Assembly: GCA_030998225.1 (NCBI GenBank)
Contig: JAPYXD010000695.1
Coordinates: 601,001 to 665,000, forward strand
DNA length: 64,000 nt
Origin: Diplolepis rosae
Lineage: Eukaryota > Arthropoda > Insecta > Hymenoptera > Diplolepididae
Reading direction: 5' to 3'
Part shown: positions 1-10,990 of the stretch, in pieces
How the letters are laid out: every line of letters starts with the position of its first letter
Numbering within the stretch: the stretch's first letter is position 1
Position numbers and translations under genes: made by a program
The notes under the pieces: model-generated
Databases searched by the model: none
What the model saw: the letters and a program-made list of their open reading frames with translations, nothing else
Told to the model about the DNA's origin: nothing

Positions 1-109
1 GAATATAATATGAAATATTATATATATATTTTTGTAATAGTTAATTTGGCATATATATTTTTGTAATAGTTAATTTGACATGGGGTCAGATTTTTGTATT
101 TATATCAGT

Positions 110-720
110 CCTGACGTCCATTGAACTCGCACATTACTTGGCCACTTTATATAAAAATTCTGTACTCCTAAGAATTCGCGCATTACTTTGCCACATTATT
201 TAGGTCAGACTTTGTTTGATCTCGCGTATTACGTGGCTTTTTGTGCATTTATATCAGTCCTGACGTCCATTGAACTCGCGCATTACTTGGCCACATAATT
301 TTAAGCCAGAGTCCGAAGAGCTCGCGCATTACTTGGCCACTCTATATAAAAATTCTGTACTCCTAAGAATTCGCGCATTACTTTGCCTCCTTATTTAGGT
401 CAGACTTCGTTTGATCTCGCGTATTACGCGGCTATTTTTGCATTTATATCAGTCCTGACGTTCATTGAACTCGCGCATTACTTGGCCACCTTACTGAAAA
501 TCTGAGTCCGAAGAGCTCGCGCATTACTTGGCTACCTTACTCAGAATCAGAGTCTGATGTGCTCGCGCATTACTTGGCCACCTTACTCAGAATTAGAGTC
601 CGAAGTGCTCGCGCATTACTTGGCCACTTTTTATCAGTCTTAGAATCCGTAGTGCTACTGTATTAATTGGCCACTCTATTTAAGTCAGAGTTCGAATAAC
701 TCTCGTAATATTTTGCCACT
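110..720 (+). repeat. Tandem array, period about 50 bp
   Basis: About 12 units share the core CTCGCGCATTACTTGGCCAC (near 125, 172, 219, 268, 320, 371, 412, 462, 510, 560 and 607). Units 125-270 and 320-460 follow the same order of variants, so a higher-order repeat of about 195 bp is likely. The last units decay. Confidence 0.85.
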
Positions 721-996
721 TTACAACAGTCTTATAATCTGAAAAACTCGGAGTTCATACTTATAAACTTAATATTGTATTTTTCCGGGTTCCAGTTATT
801 AAGAATCAGAGGTTTCGAAAAACCAGGAAATTATTTTTTCGTGAATTTCCACTTTAGTTGCATTTTACTTTCTATATCCACAAAAATGTGCATAAATGTG
901 CAAAGGAAAAAAAGAAAAAAACAAAAAATACAATAATTATTAAGTTGCATGTCTTATTTAATAAATATTTAAAGGTTACTATTAAGCTAATTGGCA

Positions 997-1026
997 CTGA
1001 AGAGGGCCCCCATTTGTGGCCGAAAC
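997..1026 (+). ncRNA. Hammerhead-ribozyme-like core, copy 1
   Basis: CTGAAGA (997-1003), a short GG.CC/GGCC stem with one bulge, then GAAAC (1022-1026). These fit the two conserved blocks CUGANGA and GAAA of a hammerhead. I could not find a convincing cleavage triplet or stem I partner, so this is a resemblance only. Confidence 0.25.
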
Positions 1027-1118
1027 GTTTGCCTTTTGTATTTTTTATGTGTTCTATCACTTAAAAAAATAAATCCGTATCAAAACTGACCCCATGCCAA
1101 ATTAACTATTACAAAATT

Positions 1119-2623
1119 ATTATTGTGGGTCAATAAAACATTGAACATGTACGGAAACATGTCACGATATAATTATATATATAACTATACCACTATGGTT
1201 GTGAGAGCCAAATACTAGTTTCAAGGAAGGTCAACCCAATGACATAACCCTAAACTAAATAACAGTTTATGGAAGCAGAAAAATGAGATCTAAAATAATT
1301 TTAATGCACTTCGGAAAAAGCTAAAATTCATTTTATAGAAAAATCCAGGTCGAGTCAAAATTATATTTACTTAATAATTTTTTCTTAACGTCTCCAGAAC
1401 CTATCTTAATTCACGTAGAAAACAGATCTGCTGTATTAGCAAACGGATTATTGATATACAATGTTCTTACTTTATCTGAATAAACAAGAACTCATTTTGT
1501 TCATTAGAACATTCTCTGTAATCCTACTTGTTAAACATGTTTTCAAATAATATTTTATAAATGATTTGTTCGATATACAAATTTTTAAACAGTGTATAGT
1601 ATCTAAAAATTTCCTTGGAACAAAATTAAACAAATAGAATTGTAAAAAATATTCCAATAAAAAATGAGCTATTTTTAATTAAAATTGCATGAGAATTAAA
1701 ATTAGTTATAAGAAAGTTAAGAAAAAACCTAATATATCAGATAGCCCTTAATTAACCCCTTCGGCTACAATATCATCTGAGACTCATGGTAACCTTACTA
1801 AAAATGTAATTAAATTTGATAGAAAAACACAAAAAAAACAATTCAAATTAATAGAATTCTTATAAAATCTAATCGTGTTTTTGTATCAAATTGAGTTTTT
1901 CTATCAAATTTAATAAAAGTTTTCCAGTAGGGAAGGAAATCGAGACAAAGATGAAAAACACAAAATAGGTCAAGTGGTTAATAAACAATTTGGACCAAAA
2001 CTATTTTGTTTTAAGAAATGTATTGTTACCTCTAACAAAATGCATTTAAATTGATCTGGGATATGCTTTCATTTTTTTAAATAATTTCCAGTTATCTCCG
2101 GCCACTATTTATTCCTATTAAAGATAAAAAATAATAGACATTTATTAATGTATGCTATTGGCAGTACTAAAAGCAACGATTATACATATTTTGGAATATT
2201 TTATAACTTCCGTTATGATATTTTCCTAGTTTCAAATTTCATATTCGAGATAGTAATTAATTCTATTGGTTACTTTTTATTTCCTTTCTGAAGAATCTGA
2301 ACAGTAAAAAATGATATGGTAAACAGTGTATACTCTTACTACTTTAGGAAAAATTGAAGTTGTTGACATTTTATCCCAGATTACCATTATTTTTTGAAAT
2401 TATCAGTATAGTAATATTAAATTTTAATAACATATTTCTTTTAGCGTATTTTGCCAATACAGTATGCCAACAAATTTATATTATTGATCAGTAATAAAGA
2501 TTCGAGACCAAGAGCATAATAAATGGCACTGGTCCTTTACTGTTTACTGACATGAAATAGAGCACTGTTAAGCCAACAATCAGTGATGGGTTAATATCTT
2601 GACTGCCTTGTACACTTACCGGG
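1119..2623. other. AT-rich stretch without recognised genes
   Basis: I see no coding frame that I trust. About 1110-1180 resembles 12125-12180 (TGGGTCAATA and an ACATGT-rich part), so the element family may extend past its inverted ends. Confidence 0.4.
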
Positions 2624-3165
2624 TCCCATCTTAATACAGGCTAGGTCAACTCTAATGGGCTGAAATGGCAAAGTTTAGAAGTATGGTGCGGGGGTTCAAG
2701 AGGCCATGAAGGGTACAAAAATAGTTCACCGCCCGACACAGATAGCGTCACTTAGACCGTTGCGGGGAGTTGTGGGGTAAAGAAGGAGCGGCATCCATAT
2801 TGTTGATAATGTTCTGCAATTGTTTTATCAGAGTTCTGTATACCAGCGTCCCAACGTGCGACGCTAACTTACATATCTGTTTTCAATACAAATGAATGGA
2901 AAATAAAGCAAATAGAAAACACTAAATGATGCATACAATAATAATTAACTTATATCATCATTTCATGTTTTTCGTTTGCTTTATTTTGCATCAATCATCA
3001 TTAATTTTGTAAAATAATAAAATATTCAATGCATACAAGGGTCCTGAATATACATGCATACGCACTAACACACATGCAAACATTGTTAGTTCACCGCCCG
3101 ACACAGGTGGCGCTAAGAACTTTGCCATTTTTTCTCCACACAGTTGACCTAGCCTGTCTTAATAC
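2624..3165. mobile_element. MITE with AGGCTAGGTCAACT inverted ends
   Basis: The left end (2627-2674) and the inverse of the right end (3118-3165) share TTAA.ACAGGCTAGGTCAACT and AAATGGCAAAGTT. Just inside each end lies a directly repeated piece, TAGTTCACCGCCCGACACAG (2724 and 3088). There is no coding sequence. Confidence 0.6.
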
Positions 3166-4337
3166 TGCTCCGTAATTACGGACAATTCCAGTTACTAAAT
3201 GAATCACTGATACAGAATCTGTCAAGGTTACTTCGCCACGGACCTAAAAAAAATTGTTACTCTTAAGAAAGCTGTTTCATGAGTTCTTAAGGTTCAAATA
3301 TTAAATAATATTTAAAATTAAAGGAATAAAAATTCGTATGAAGTTAACATACACTGTTGATAGAAAAAAAGTTTAAAAAATGCATAAGGACCTTAAATCC
3401 CGATTTTTAGTATTTCGCAAAAGACATTTTAAAATTATAAGAGCTTTGAAAAATGCAAAGTATGTTTCAAAGTAAATACAATTTTGATAGCACTGTATTA
3501 CTATACACTGAGAGAAATGTCACCTTGTTAGGGTAACTAAAAATGGCACAGTTACACGAAATTTTTTTTCAGTAACCCTTATAATAATTTTTTGTAGAAA
3601 ACATTTCTGTGAATTTGAACATTCCTTCAGGAAAATTGAATGTTCTGTATTGTAACGAAAACCTAATCAGAATTGTGATTTTTCAAGTCTTGCATTGTAA
3701 AGATAGCATGTGATAATAAAGATAATTACTGTGGTACGTAATTAGCAATTTGTAATAAACACTAAAAGAATCAGTAAAGTTTCTCATGAACAGTGTTATT
3801 TTCAGAAGATGATATATATTAAATTTTCATTTGATCAAAGGGAGTATTACTTTCTTCTCGAGAGCCTTTACAGTGTTGAATGGCAGGGAGTACTTTCCGT
3901 TTTGTAATTATTGCAATTCCAAATTGCAATCTGCGCGTTCGCACAGACGCAGTAAAGTTAGATTAAAGTTAGACTAAAATAAGAACTAATCTCACATTTA
4001 ATTTAATTAATTTAAAAGTTTGTTTACATACTATATCGATTTATATTATACTTTGAGATTGACAAGCCGCGTTTAAGGGAGTTCTCTAGTGTGACGGCTC
4101 CAAAATTAAGATTTTTTTTTCTCCTTATATTTCGCAAGTAATATACATTGACAACATACTGTAAAAATTACAGACCGAAATTCATATTATTAACGGAATT
4201 ATGGCACATAAGAGAGAGAGCGGGCCGTGACCGACGCAGAAGCTGCCTTTTCATGCCGTACGTTACTTGCTCTACTATATTGTATGTTGTGGATCTGCAT
4301 ATATTATTGTATGTTTACTTTCTTTGACCTTCAGGAA
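3166..4337. other. AT-rich stretch without recognised genes
   Basis: Nothing was recognised beyond an ACTGAGAGAAATG motif near 3508 that resembles the CACTGAGAAAAAA MITE end seen at 13445. Confidence 0.35.
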
Positions 4338-4544
4338 GGCCCCACAATGTGTCCTAAGATTCGTACATATCGTCGATGTGCGTACGTTCTGACATCATCA
4401 ACGCCTTGTTACCAACAGTCGCACGCTGAAGCGCACTTAAACGTGAATCATCGAAACATGCGACAGTTGGTAACAACACGTTGATGACATCAGAACGTAC
4501 GTGCATCGACGATATGTATGAATCTTAGGACACATTGTGGGACC
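4338..4544. repeat. Long hairpin, about 88-bp arms
   Basis: 4338-4425 and 4457-4544 are inverse copies with only a few mismatches (for example CCCACAATGTGTCCTAAGAT against its complement), with a 31-bp spacer. It could be a foldback element or a small-RNA precursor. Confidence 0.8.
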
Positions 4545-4569
4545 AGCCTCACAATAGATATCAGGAGAA

Positions 4570-5396
4570 TAAACAGGGTGAAACAGTAGTTCAAATCCAC
4601 ATTATGGATTTTAGTCATCGATTGTACGGATGTGTTGTCTTGTCGGAATAAAGCTTTTTTCTCAGCATGCCTGGACGTTTCTCCCTGATCTCTCCACGTA
4701 AGAACATTCTAAAGGAGTGCAGTTGTAAACTGAGTTCACTGTTTTACCCTTTTCGAGATAATTCACGAGGATGACACCCTTTGGCTGCCAGAAAAAAGAT
4801 GCGATCACCTTGCTCGCTAATAAAACTGTTTTTGCTTTCTTCAGAGGGAGTGATAACGCTCGTTTCCACTGTTTGAATTGTTGTTTTGATTGGAATATAA
4901 AGGTGAACAAAGGGTTCATCCGTGGTCACAAACCTGTCCAATAATTCTTGTGCATCGGCTTCAAACAGCTTCAAAGAGTCGCGAGAAATCGTGAGCCGAT
5001 TCCATTTTTATTCAACAGAAATCTACCTTGAGACCCACCTTGCAGAAATCTTAGAAAATTCTCAGTTCGTTCACAATAATGTTTTGTGCTCGTTGATATG
5101 AGATGCCAACAGGCTCAGCTATCTCTCTTATTTTTAATCTGCGGTCTCTAACAATCAGTTTGTATATTATTGTATTTCAATGTTTTCTTGAGTCGTTGAC
5201 GTCAGAGGCCGTGCACTTCGAAAGTCATCGTTGATACTCTCTCGACCATGTCTGAACTCAGGTGCTCACTTCTTTACCATTGCACACGATGGAGCAGGTT
5301 ATTCTTAAGTTGCCTCCATGTTTTCATGGATCTGTTTCGCCGTTAACCCTATTCATGCAGATACTTGATGAGAGCGCGTTGCTCGATTTTGCCCAT
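4570..5396 (-). pseudogene. Mariner transposase relic 1
   Basis: The reverse strand begins MGKIEQRALIKYLHE at 5396 and continues through several stops and frame changes. Mariner landmarks follow in order: a helix-turn-helix part (AKQIHENME), GREEK-like ARPLTSTTQENIE, the first catalytic region VTTDEP, and FRQDNTS near 4640. It is heavily decayed and inactive. It lies just beyond the last recognisable part of gene B. Confidence 0.75.
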
Positions 5397-5521
5397 TTTC
5401 ACAAAAAGCCTTACTAGGTCTCACTTAAATCAGTGTAACTTCTCAACTGTTAGCAGCAGAGTAATAAAGCGTTACATAGTCATAATTAAATAATAAATGA
5501 ATATAATAGAAGTAGCTTTAT

Positions 5522-5641
5522 TTAATTATTAAAATTAATTCTATATAAGATCGCCAACTTTTCAATGTACTCTCGTACCTCAACCAGACAAGGTGTTTTC
5601 TCTAGAACTAATAACGCACTTTCTATCCACAGAGTACTCAC
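5522..5641 (-). pseudogene. Gene B read-through / decayed exon 3
   Basis: The frame runs straight through the GTGAGT donor and reads VLEKTPCLVEVREYIEKLAI, which resembles gene A exon 3 (VIFGKPVELSETISVIHLSP), before a TAA. A spliced version would need a 34-nt intron and would put a stop in frame. Either the intron was lost and the protein is truncated here, or the exon is dead. Confidence 0.4.
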
Positions 5642-8600
5642 CTTTATAACTGCTATCTTGTTAGCATATGGATCGGGATATCGATTGTCATAAGTAAAGT
5701 CATCTATTTTGAAAGGCTCACCACGATTTCTTTGAAAAGCCATTCCAATCCACACCTTGATCAGTTCAGTCATAAATGCTTTTATTCTATAAATACATTC
5801 AGCAGCAGTTATTACGTGTCTCTTGGTGAATAAGGCCCCACTACATAAATGAAAGTTTTGGAATGTTCTTATAGAAGTTAACGATGCAATGCACTCATGC
5901 TTAACATGTACATCTATTTCATGTTGTCGATCATTAGAAATTGGGGGCGAATTGCACAGTAGTAGGCTTCGTTGTTTCGAATCGCATCCTGTTAAAAAAT
6001 ATTTAAGAAATTTAAATTATTGATTAAACTATTCGCAGAAAGTTTCTCGATTTTTATCCTTCGGAGTTTCAATAAAACTCCTGAATTTACGTAAGTAAAG
6101 GGTTTTCCAATAGGGACATAACAATTTCGTATCTTTATATGAACGCACCCTTAAAATTTTTTAATGAAATGTCAATGTGAAAACGTTAGTTAAAGTCAAC
6201 ATTTTCATCTGTTAAAGTTCACGAACCAGCAACGTTTGGAAATTATTAAAAATTACTACCGAAATTGGCTCTGGCAAAGCTTGAAGAAAATGAAGAATTT
6301 CATCGAAAAATCATCTTCAGCGATGAAGCACATTTCTGGCTCAATGGCTTTGTTAATAAGCAAAATATGCGTTATTGGTCAGCAAGAAACCCAAATGTGC
6401 TTCTTGAGACACCGTTGCATGCGCAAAAAGTGACTGTTTGGTGCGGTTTTCATGCCGGAGGTGTGAAGGGGCCGTATTTTTTCGTGGATGAAAACGACCG
6501 TCATGTTACCGTCAATGGAGAGCGCTATCGTGCTATGTTGGAAGATTATTTGTGGCCAGAATTGGATGAACTTGACATCAACGATATGTGGTTTCAACAA
6601 GACGGTGCCACTAGCCACACAGCACGCGTCACAAACGATTTATTGAAAGGCAAATTCGGTGAACGCGTGTTATCTCGAGAAATGGTCCGGTCGAATGACC
6701 GCCTCGTTCATGCGATCTAACGCCATTGGATTTCTTTTTATGAGGCCATATCAAGTCACTGGTCTATGCCAACAAGCCAGCAACATTAGACGACCTCAAA
6801 GACAACATCCAACGCGAAATTGCCAACGTTCCGATCGAAATGTGTGCCAGAGTGGTGGAAAATTCGGTCCAAAGAATCGACCGCTGTAAACGGGCTCGTG
6901 GTGGTCATATGACCGATATCGAATTTCATTCATAAAATGTAATGTTTGCACTACACCCACAATGAATTTGAACTCAATATCTCAAATATTTCTGTGTTTT
7001 ATTCATAAATAAAATTGTTATGTCCCTATTGGAAAACCCTTTATTATTTGAAATATAAAGTAAATAATGCTTGAGGAAGCTACATCTCTCATACGTGTCG
7101 CCCGCCTTACATAACCAGTCAATCTGTTGTTACGCAATCAAAGCCAAGGCTACTGACATCATAGCATCCAGAATTAGTAACAGTAAATCCGCGAGAGTTT
7201 TTTTTAAATATTATTTCTTGATAGGTTAGAACACATTTTCCATGTCATATTAAATCTCAATTACTAACTGGCCAACCCCTTACCCCTGACTTGGAAGGTT
7301 TCCCAGGGTGAACCGTGTACTTGCCTAGCTGATCTTAGGAACAATATGGAGAGAAAAGATTTGAATAAAAGTATGTACCAAGCCAAGCAGGCACCACAGA
7401 AAGACGCCGAAGCTCAGAGTAGTGTGCCTATAGAACATGGCCCTGAAGTAAAGCTAACGTAGTTCCGGGGACATGGTCTGGCGAGGAAAACAGAGGAGTT
7501 TTGATTTTAGTGAGTATTACTTCAGCCAAGTACCACACAGCGTGTGTAAATGCATTATCTATCTCCCCTGACCAAAATAAAAAAAATTTTTATATAGAGA
7601 ACTAGGTTACTCATCGAACCAACCTCACATGTATTGTATCTTGTGTTGATATTAGGTTACTAGGAATGTGTTTGTCAATAAACGTCGTATCAAAAAATTA
7701 CATGGATTGTATTCTCCATAACAATTTTCTTCACTGCTTTAGTGTTTTCATTGGTTGTTGACGTGCTGGGCCGTCCAGGGCGAGCGTCGTCATTCACCTC
7801 TTCACGACCTTTTGTGAAGAGCTTGTACCACTTGTAAACAAGTTTTTGACTTACAGTACACTCACCGTATGACACTTTCAACATTTCAGGTGTTTTTGAG
7901 TACTTAATTCCATTTTTCACATAAAATTTGATGCATATTCTTTGATCCATTTTTTTTGACAGCAGAAAATCGCAAACACACGCAAAACACTTCTAACCTT
8001 TATGCCTCTCGCAAACAAACAAAAAATGCTATTTTGTTGAAACTGTGAACATACATTCGGGACAAGTGTGCCAACATAGGAAAAAAAAATCAAAAATCGA
8101 ATGTACATAGCCCGCGAAATTCTGGTAAAGCGTTAATCGAAATCTGACCATTGAAAAGCTTCTTATCTACGGTCCTCATTAGGTGTTTAGTCGGATTCTT
8201 GTATTTATCATACTGATGAAAATAGTATTCACAGAGAAACCCAAGTTTAGAACTTTTGCCAAACTACGATTCAATTTAGATAAAAAAGTGCCATATTCAG
8301 AATTTTTCTCAGCGAAATACTGAACTTTAGATGAAAAATATGATAATTTTCTATAGATTGTATTAAACTTTACGATAAACTATGCTAAAGTTTGATACAG
8401 ATTTTTTAATTTTTAGTATTTTGACTGTGAAAAACTTCCAGTCTGCTTGAAATAATTACGATTGCATCTTGAATTACCGTAGATTCCTAATATTTTTCAG
8501 AATGATCATTATAAAACAAATATATTGCTACACAAATATTCTCCATGTATTGTGTTACAAGTTAGAAAGGCGTGCAATTGGCCAGAGTACAATAATTACA

Positions 8601-10211
8601 AAAACACTCATGACAAGAAAACAGTCACACTTTTCACAGGAGAAGAGGAGACAGACGAAAGTGCACACTGTGCATGCCTTATAATTTTGCGTAAATCGAA
8701 ACTAGTAAGTTTGATACTAAACCCCCACCCGACTCTAGTGATCGTCATCGTCAAAAATCGACAAGTAGAATCATTGCAGAGTTTTAACCTTAAATTGATT
8801 ATTTAGCTGATTATGAAATTTTTAAACTAAAAAGATATTAGGTGCGCAACTAAGGTCCCGCTGTTTTTTTATGAAAATGCAACTTTATTGTGAGAAACCG
8901 GTTACAAATGAATCATTCAAAGTATTTCCTATCATAAGCTACAACTGTTACCCATCTTTCTGGTAGAATTCGGATACTGTTACGGTAAAAGTGTTCATCT
9001 TTTGAGGCTATCCACGAATCAAGCCATTTTTCGATGTCTTCATATGAGCGGAATTGCTGATCAGCCAGAGACCATGTGCCATCGGCCGGAACGAATAATA
9101 ATTGGACGGCGCAATATCTGGGTGGGGTAGGATGTCCCTTTTGAGCGTTTCCAGGTAGGTTTTAACGAGTTTGGCAACGTGAGGCCGAGCGTTTTCATGC
9201 TGGAAAATCACTTATTCGTGCCTCTGCTCATATTGTGGCCGTTTTTCGCGCAGTGCTCGGCTCAAACGCATCAATTGCGTTCGATACCGTTCCCCAGTGA
9301 TGGTTTCTTTCGGTTTCAAGAGCTTATAATAAATAACATCAGCGTCTTCGAAGGTTTTTTGGCCTCCCTTTACGCGGACGGTCGTCGACAACGTAATCAC
9401 AGTCTTCGAAGCGACGGAACCAATCACGGCAAGTTGTTTCACTTAGAGCAGCATCTCCGTAAACTTTTTCGAGCTCTCGATGCGCTTCAGCCGCTGTTTT
9501 CTTCAAATGAAAGAAGAAAATCAACACTTCTCGCAAATGACGATTATTTGGCACAAAGTCAGACATTTTCACACAACCAAAAGTATATGACGCCAGAACA
9601 AAATCACTAATGTGTCAAAAAGGTTTGTTTACCATGTGTCTAAGCTTGGTTTATGACGTTTTGGATATGTCAAAATCGACTAGCACTTACTGCTAGAGCC
9701 ATCTATTGACAGCGGGAACTTAGTTGCAAATCGTATTGTAAATAAATAAATCGTAAAAGCAATCAATCAATTGATGAGCATTCAAATTTGACGTCAAAGT
9801 TATAATTATAGATTTTAAGATTCACAAAATAGCTTGGGAAAATGAAATCTTCGTTTCGAGAGCAGCGTTGGGAAGTGACGCGTTACTAGAAATTTTTCAC
9901 GTAAAAAACCAAGTAAAATAGCTTGAGAGTTTTATACGTTCAAAAAACGAAAAAAAGTTTCTTTAGAATTTCCTCGAAAAATTAATATATAAACTATGAA
10001 ATTCAGAAACTACTTTCCAAGGATCAAACCTATGTGTCATGAAATTTACGATCCAGATATAACAATGAAATAATGAAAGTAAATAACCGTGAACAAATAT
10101 ATTGTAAATGTAAAAATGTCAATTTATTAGAAAAATTCTAGATAAATAATTACCTTTAAAACAAATCACACATAAAAACGTACAAAGAACTCTTGCCATG
10201 TAGTTATTCAT
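5522..10211 (-). CDS. Gene B: serine protease homologue, 3' half missing or decayed
   Basis: Paralogue of gene A on the opposite strand. Exon 1 is 10211-10154, exon 2 is 5988-5642, and a reading frame continues to a TAA at 5522. Phases match gene A (phase 1 after exon 1). In both proteins the paired cysteines fall at residues 68 and 84. The His site is Glu83 (HVITAAEC) and the Asp site is Lys130 (ANKIAVIK), so it cannot be an active protease even if expressed. Intron 1 (4.2 kb) holds three mariner relics. Counterparts of gene A exons 4 and 5 were not found; a mariner relic begins about 125 bp further on. It may be a pseudogene, a truncated secreted protein, or a gene whose last exons lie beyond my recognition. 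Confidence 0.55.
5642..5988 (-). CDS. Gene B exon 2: N-terminal half of protease fold
   Basis: The acceptor is TTTTTTAACAG and the donor AAG|GTGAGT. It is open for 116 codons. It shows FHLCSGALFTKRHVITAAEC, the Cys42-Cys58 loop of S1 proteases with Glu for His, and ends ANKIAVIK with Lys for Asp. Confidence 0.8.
6098..7041 (+). mobile_element. DD41D-type Tc1/mariner element, internally deleted (copy 1)
   Basis: The inverted ends AAGGGTTTTCCAATAGGGAC are flanked by TA (6096-6097 and 7042-7043). The coding part has lost its N-terminal DNA-binding half: YYRN is joined to WLWQSL. From 6265 it reads FSDEAHFWLNG (first Asp) and FQQDGATSHT (second Asp), with a frameshift near 6670 before TPLDFF (third Asp). 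The spacing between second and third Asp is about 41. It sits in intron 1 of gene B. Confidence 0.85.
6265..6940 (+). pseudogene. DD41D transposase fragment (copy 1)
   Basis: It covers the catalytic half only. One frameshift near 6670 breaks the frame; the C-terminal part resumes to HMTDIEFHS and a stop at about 6935. It cannot produce a working transposase. Confidence 0.8.
7044..7654. other. Unassigned intron stretch
   Basis: It lies within gene B intron 1. It includes a less AT-rich part (7260-7500, CCTGACTTGGAAGGTTTCCC) that could be old repeat DNA. No coding or terminal features were recognised. Confidence 0.3.
7655..8110 (-). pseudogene. Mariner transposase relic 2, N-terminal part
   Basis: The reverse strand from 7950 reads QRICIKFYVKNGIKYSKTPE, then GREEVNDDARPGRPSTSTT, the mariner N-terminal helix-turn-helix and linker. 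The catalytic domain is deleted. Exact ends are uncertain. Confidence 0.75.
8111..8840. other. Unassigned intron stretch
   Basis: Gene B intron 1. A 93-codon frame at 8525-8806 after an acceptor-like TTTTTCAG has no recognised similarity, so I do not call it. Confidence 0.3.
8841..9733 (-). mobile_element. Mariner element 3, internally deleted
   Basis: Inverted ends share GCAACTAAG.TCCCGCTGT (8847 onward and about 9709-9731), with TTAGGTG at the outer edge. The reverse strand starts MSDFVPNNRHLREVL at about 9566 and is joined by an internal deletion to VIYYKLLKPKE. The second catalytic site reads FQHENARPH, with Glu for Asp. Frameshifts are present. Confidence 0.85.
9734..10153. other. Gene B intron 1, 5' part
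   Basis: AT-rich; no other feature was recognised. It begins at the GTAATT donor of exon 1. Confidence 0.4.
10154..10211 (-). CDS. Gene B exon 1: signal peptide
   Basis: 58 nt, MNNYMARVLCTFLCVICFK then one base and the donor AAAG|GTAATT. It is a hydrophobic secretion signal with the same length, phase and donor sequence as gene A exon 1. Its assignment to exon 2 at 5988 rests on phase and paralogy. Confidence 0.65.
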
Positions 10212-10990
10212 CGTTGTCGGATTGCATACGTTTACTTACTTTGATAAGGTTCAATACCTTTGAAGCTCTTTAAGTGTCCAAATTTTTCAAACGTTATATT
10301 TGTTTAACTGATGCCAATGGTAACAATAAAATTATTAGACTAAAAGAAATTTATATAGTAATTGCAATTAAAACGTTCTGACTAATTGCTTTTTGTAAAA
10401 GCTATTTAAAATATAAAAATAAAAATGGTAGTGGTAAAAATAGACAATGTTTTATATATATACATAAATTAATCACGCCATCTTAGTCAAACTAATTAAA
10501 TTTATAGTAGTTTATACTCAAAGCAATAAGTTGGGACGCATTAGTTAAAATTTCCCTGGAAATTTTTCTCTGATGGAAAAAAATTTGTTTCGGCAAGAGT
10601 CCGGAACTTCGTAACTATGTCTGGGATACGAGAAAAGTTTCGTAGCTATTTAGAAACTTCTCTTTTAACTTTGTAAACGTTCGACAGAAATTCAGGAACT
10701 ATCCAGAAAAAAATATGAAACGATTCCCAACATTTTTCAGTAATTATTCAGAATCAGTTGAGAAGATAATCGAGAATAATATGTAACATCTTACGAAATT
10801 TTGAATAAATATTTTAATCTGTCGTCTTAATCTTTTCGTTTGTCTTCAAACGAGAGAATTAGGATTCTTGTTTTGTAAGAATTCCGAAACTGATTCCCGA
10901 ATCTGACTGCGTAATCGGCGTTGCGCACTGGATAATTGTGTTAGTGTATAAGAGCTATGGATGCGTAATATCCGTATGAAGTGTTATTAA
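10212..10990. other. Upstream region of gene B
   Basis: It should hold the promoter of gene B if the gene is expressed. I see no clear TATA box or repeat. Confidence 0.3.

Larger units (their letters stand above)
61..1118. mobile_element. Element with inverted ends TTTTGTAATAGTTAATTT / GGCATGGGGTCAG
   Basis: About 35 bp at 61-95 are repeated in inverted orientation at about 1086-1118 (TTTGGCATGGGGTCAG ends). Inside are a tandem array and a segment shared with the element at 10991-12132. No transposase is visible, so it is non-autonomous or truncated. Confidence 0.55.

Noticed and set aside
110..720. CRISPR-like array
   Set aside because: The units are tandem without unique spacers, and the setting is eukaryotic.
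1472..1657. Reverse-strand 61-codon frame with SRITENVLMNKMSSC, faintly like an S1 protease segment
   Set aside because: The resemblance is short, lacks splice sites in the right phase, and does not resemble gene A exon 4.
8525..8806. 93-codon frame preceded by an acceptor-like TTTTTCAG
   Set aside because: No recognisable domain, no partner exon, and it lies on the strand opposite gene B inside its intron; length is within chance for this composition.
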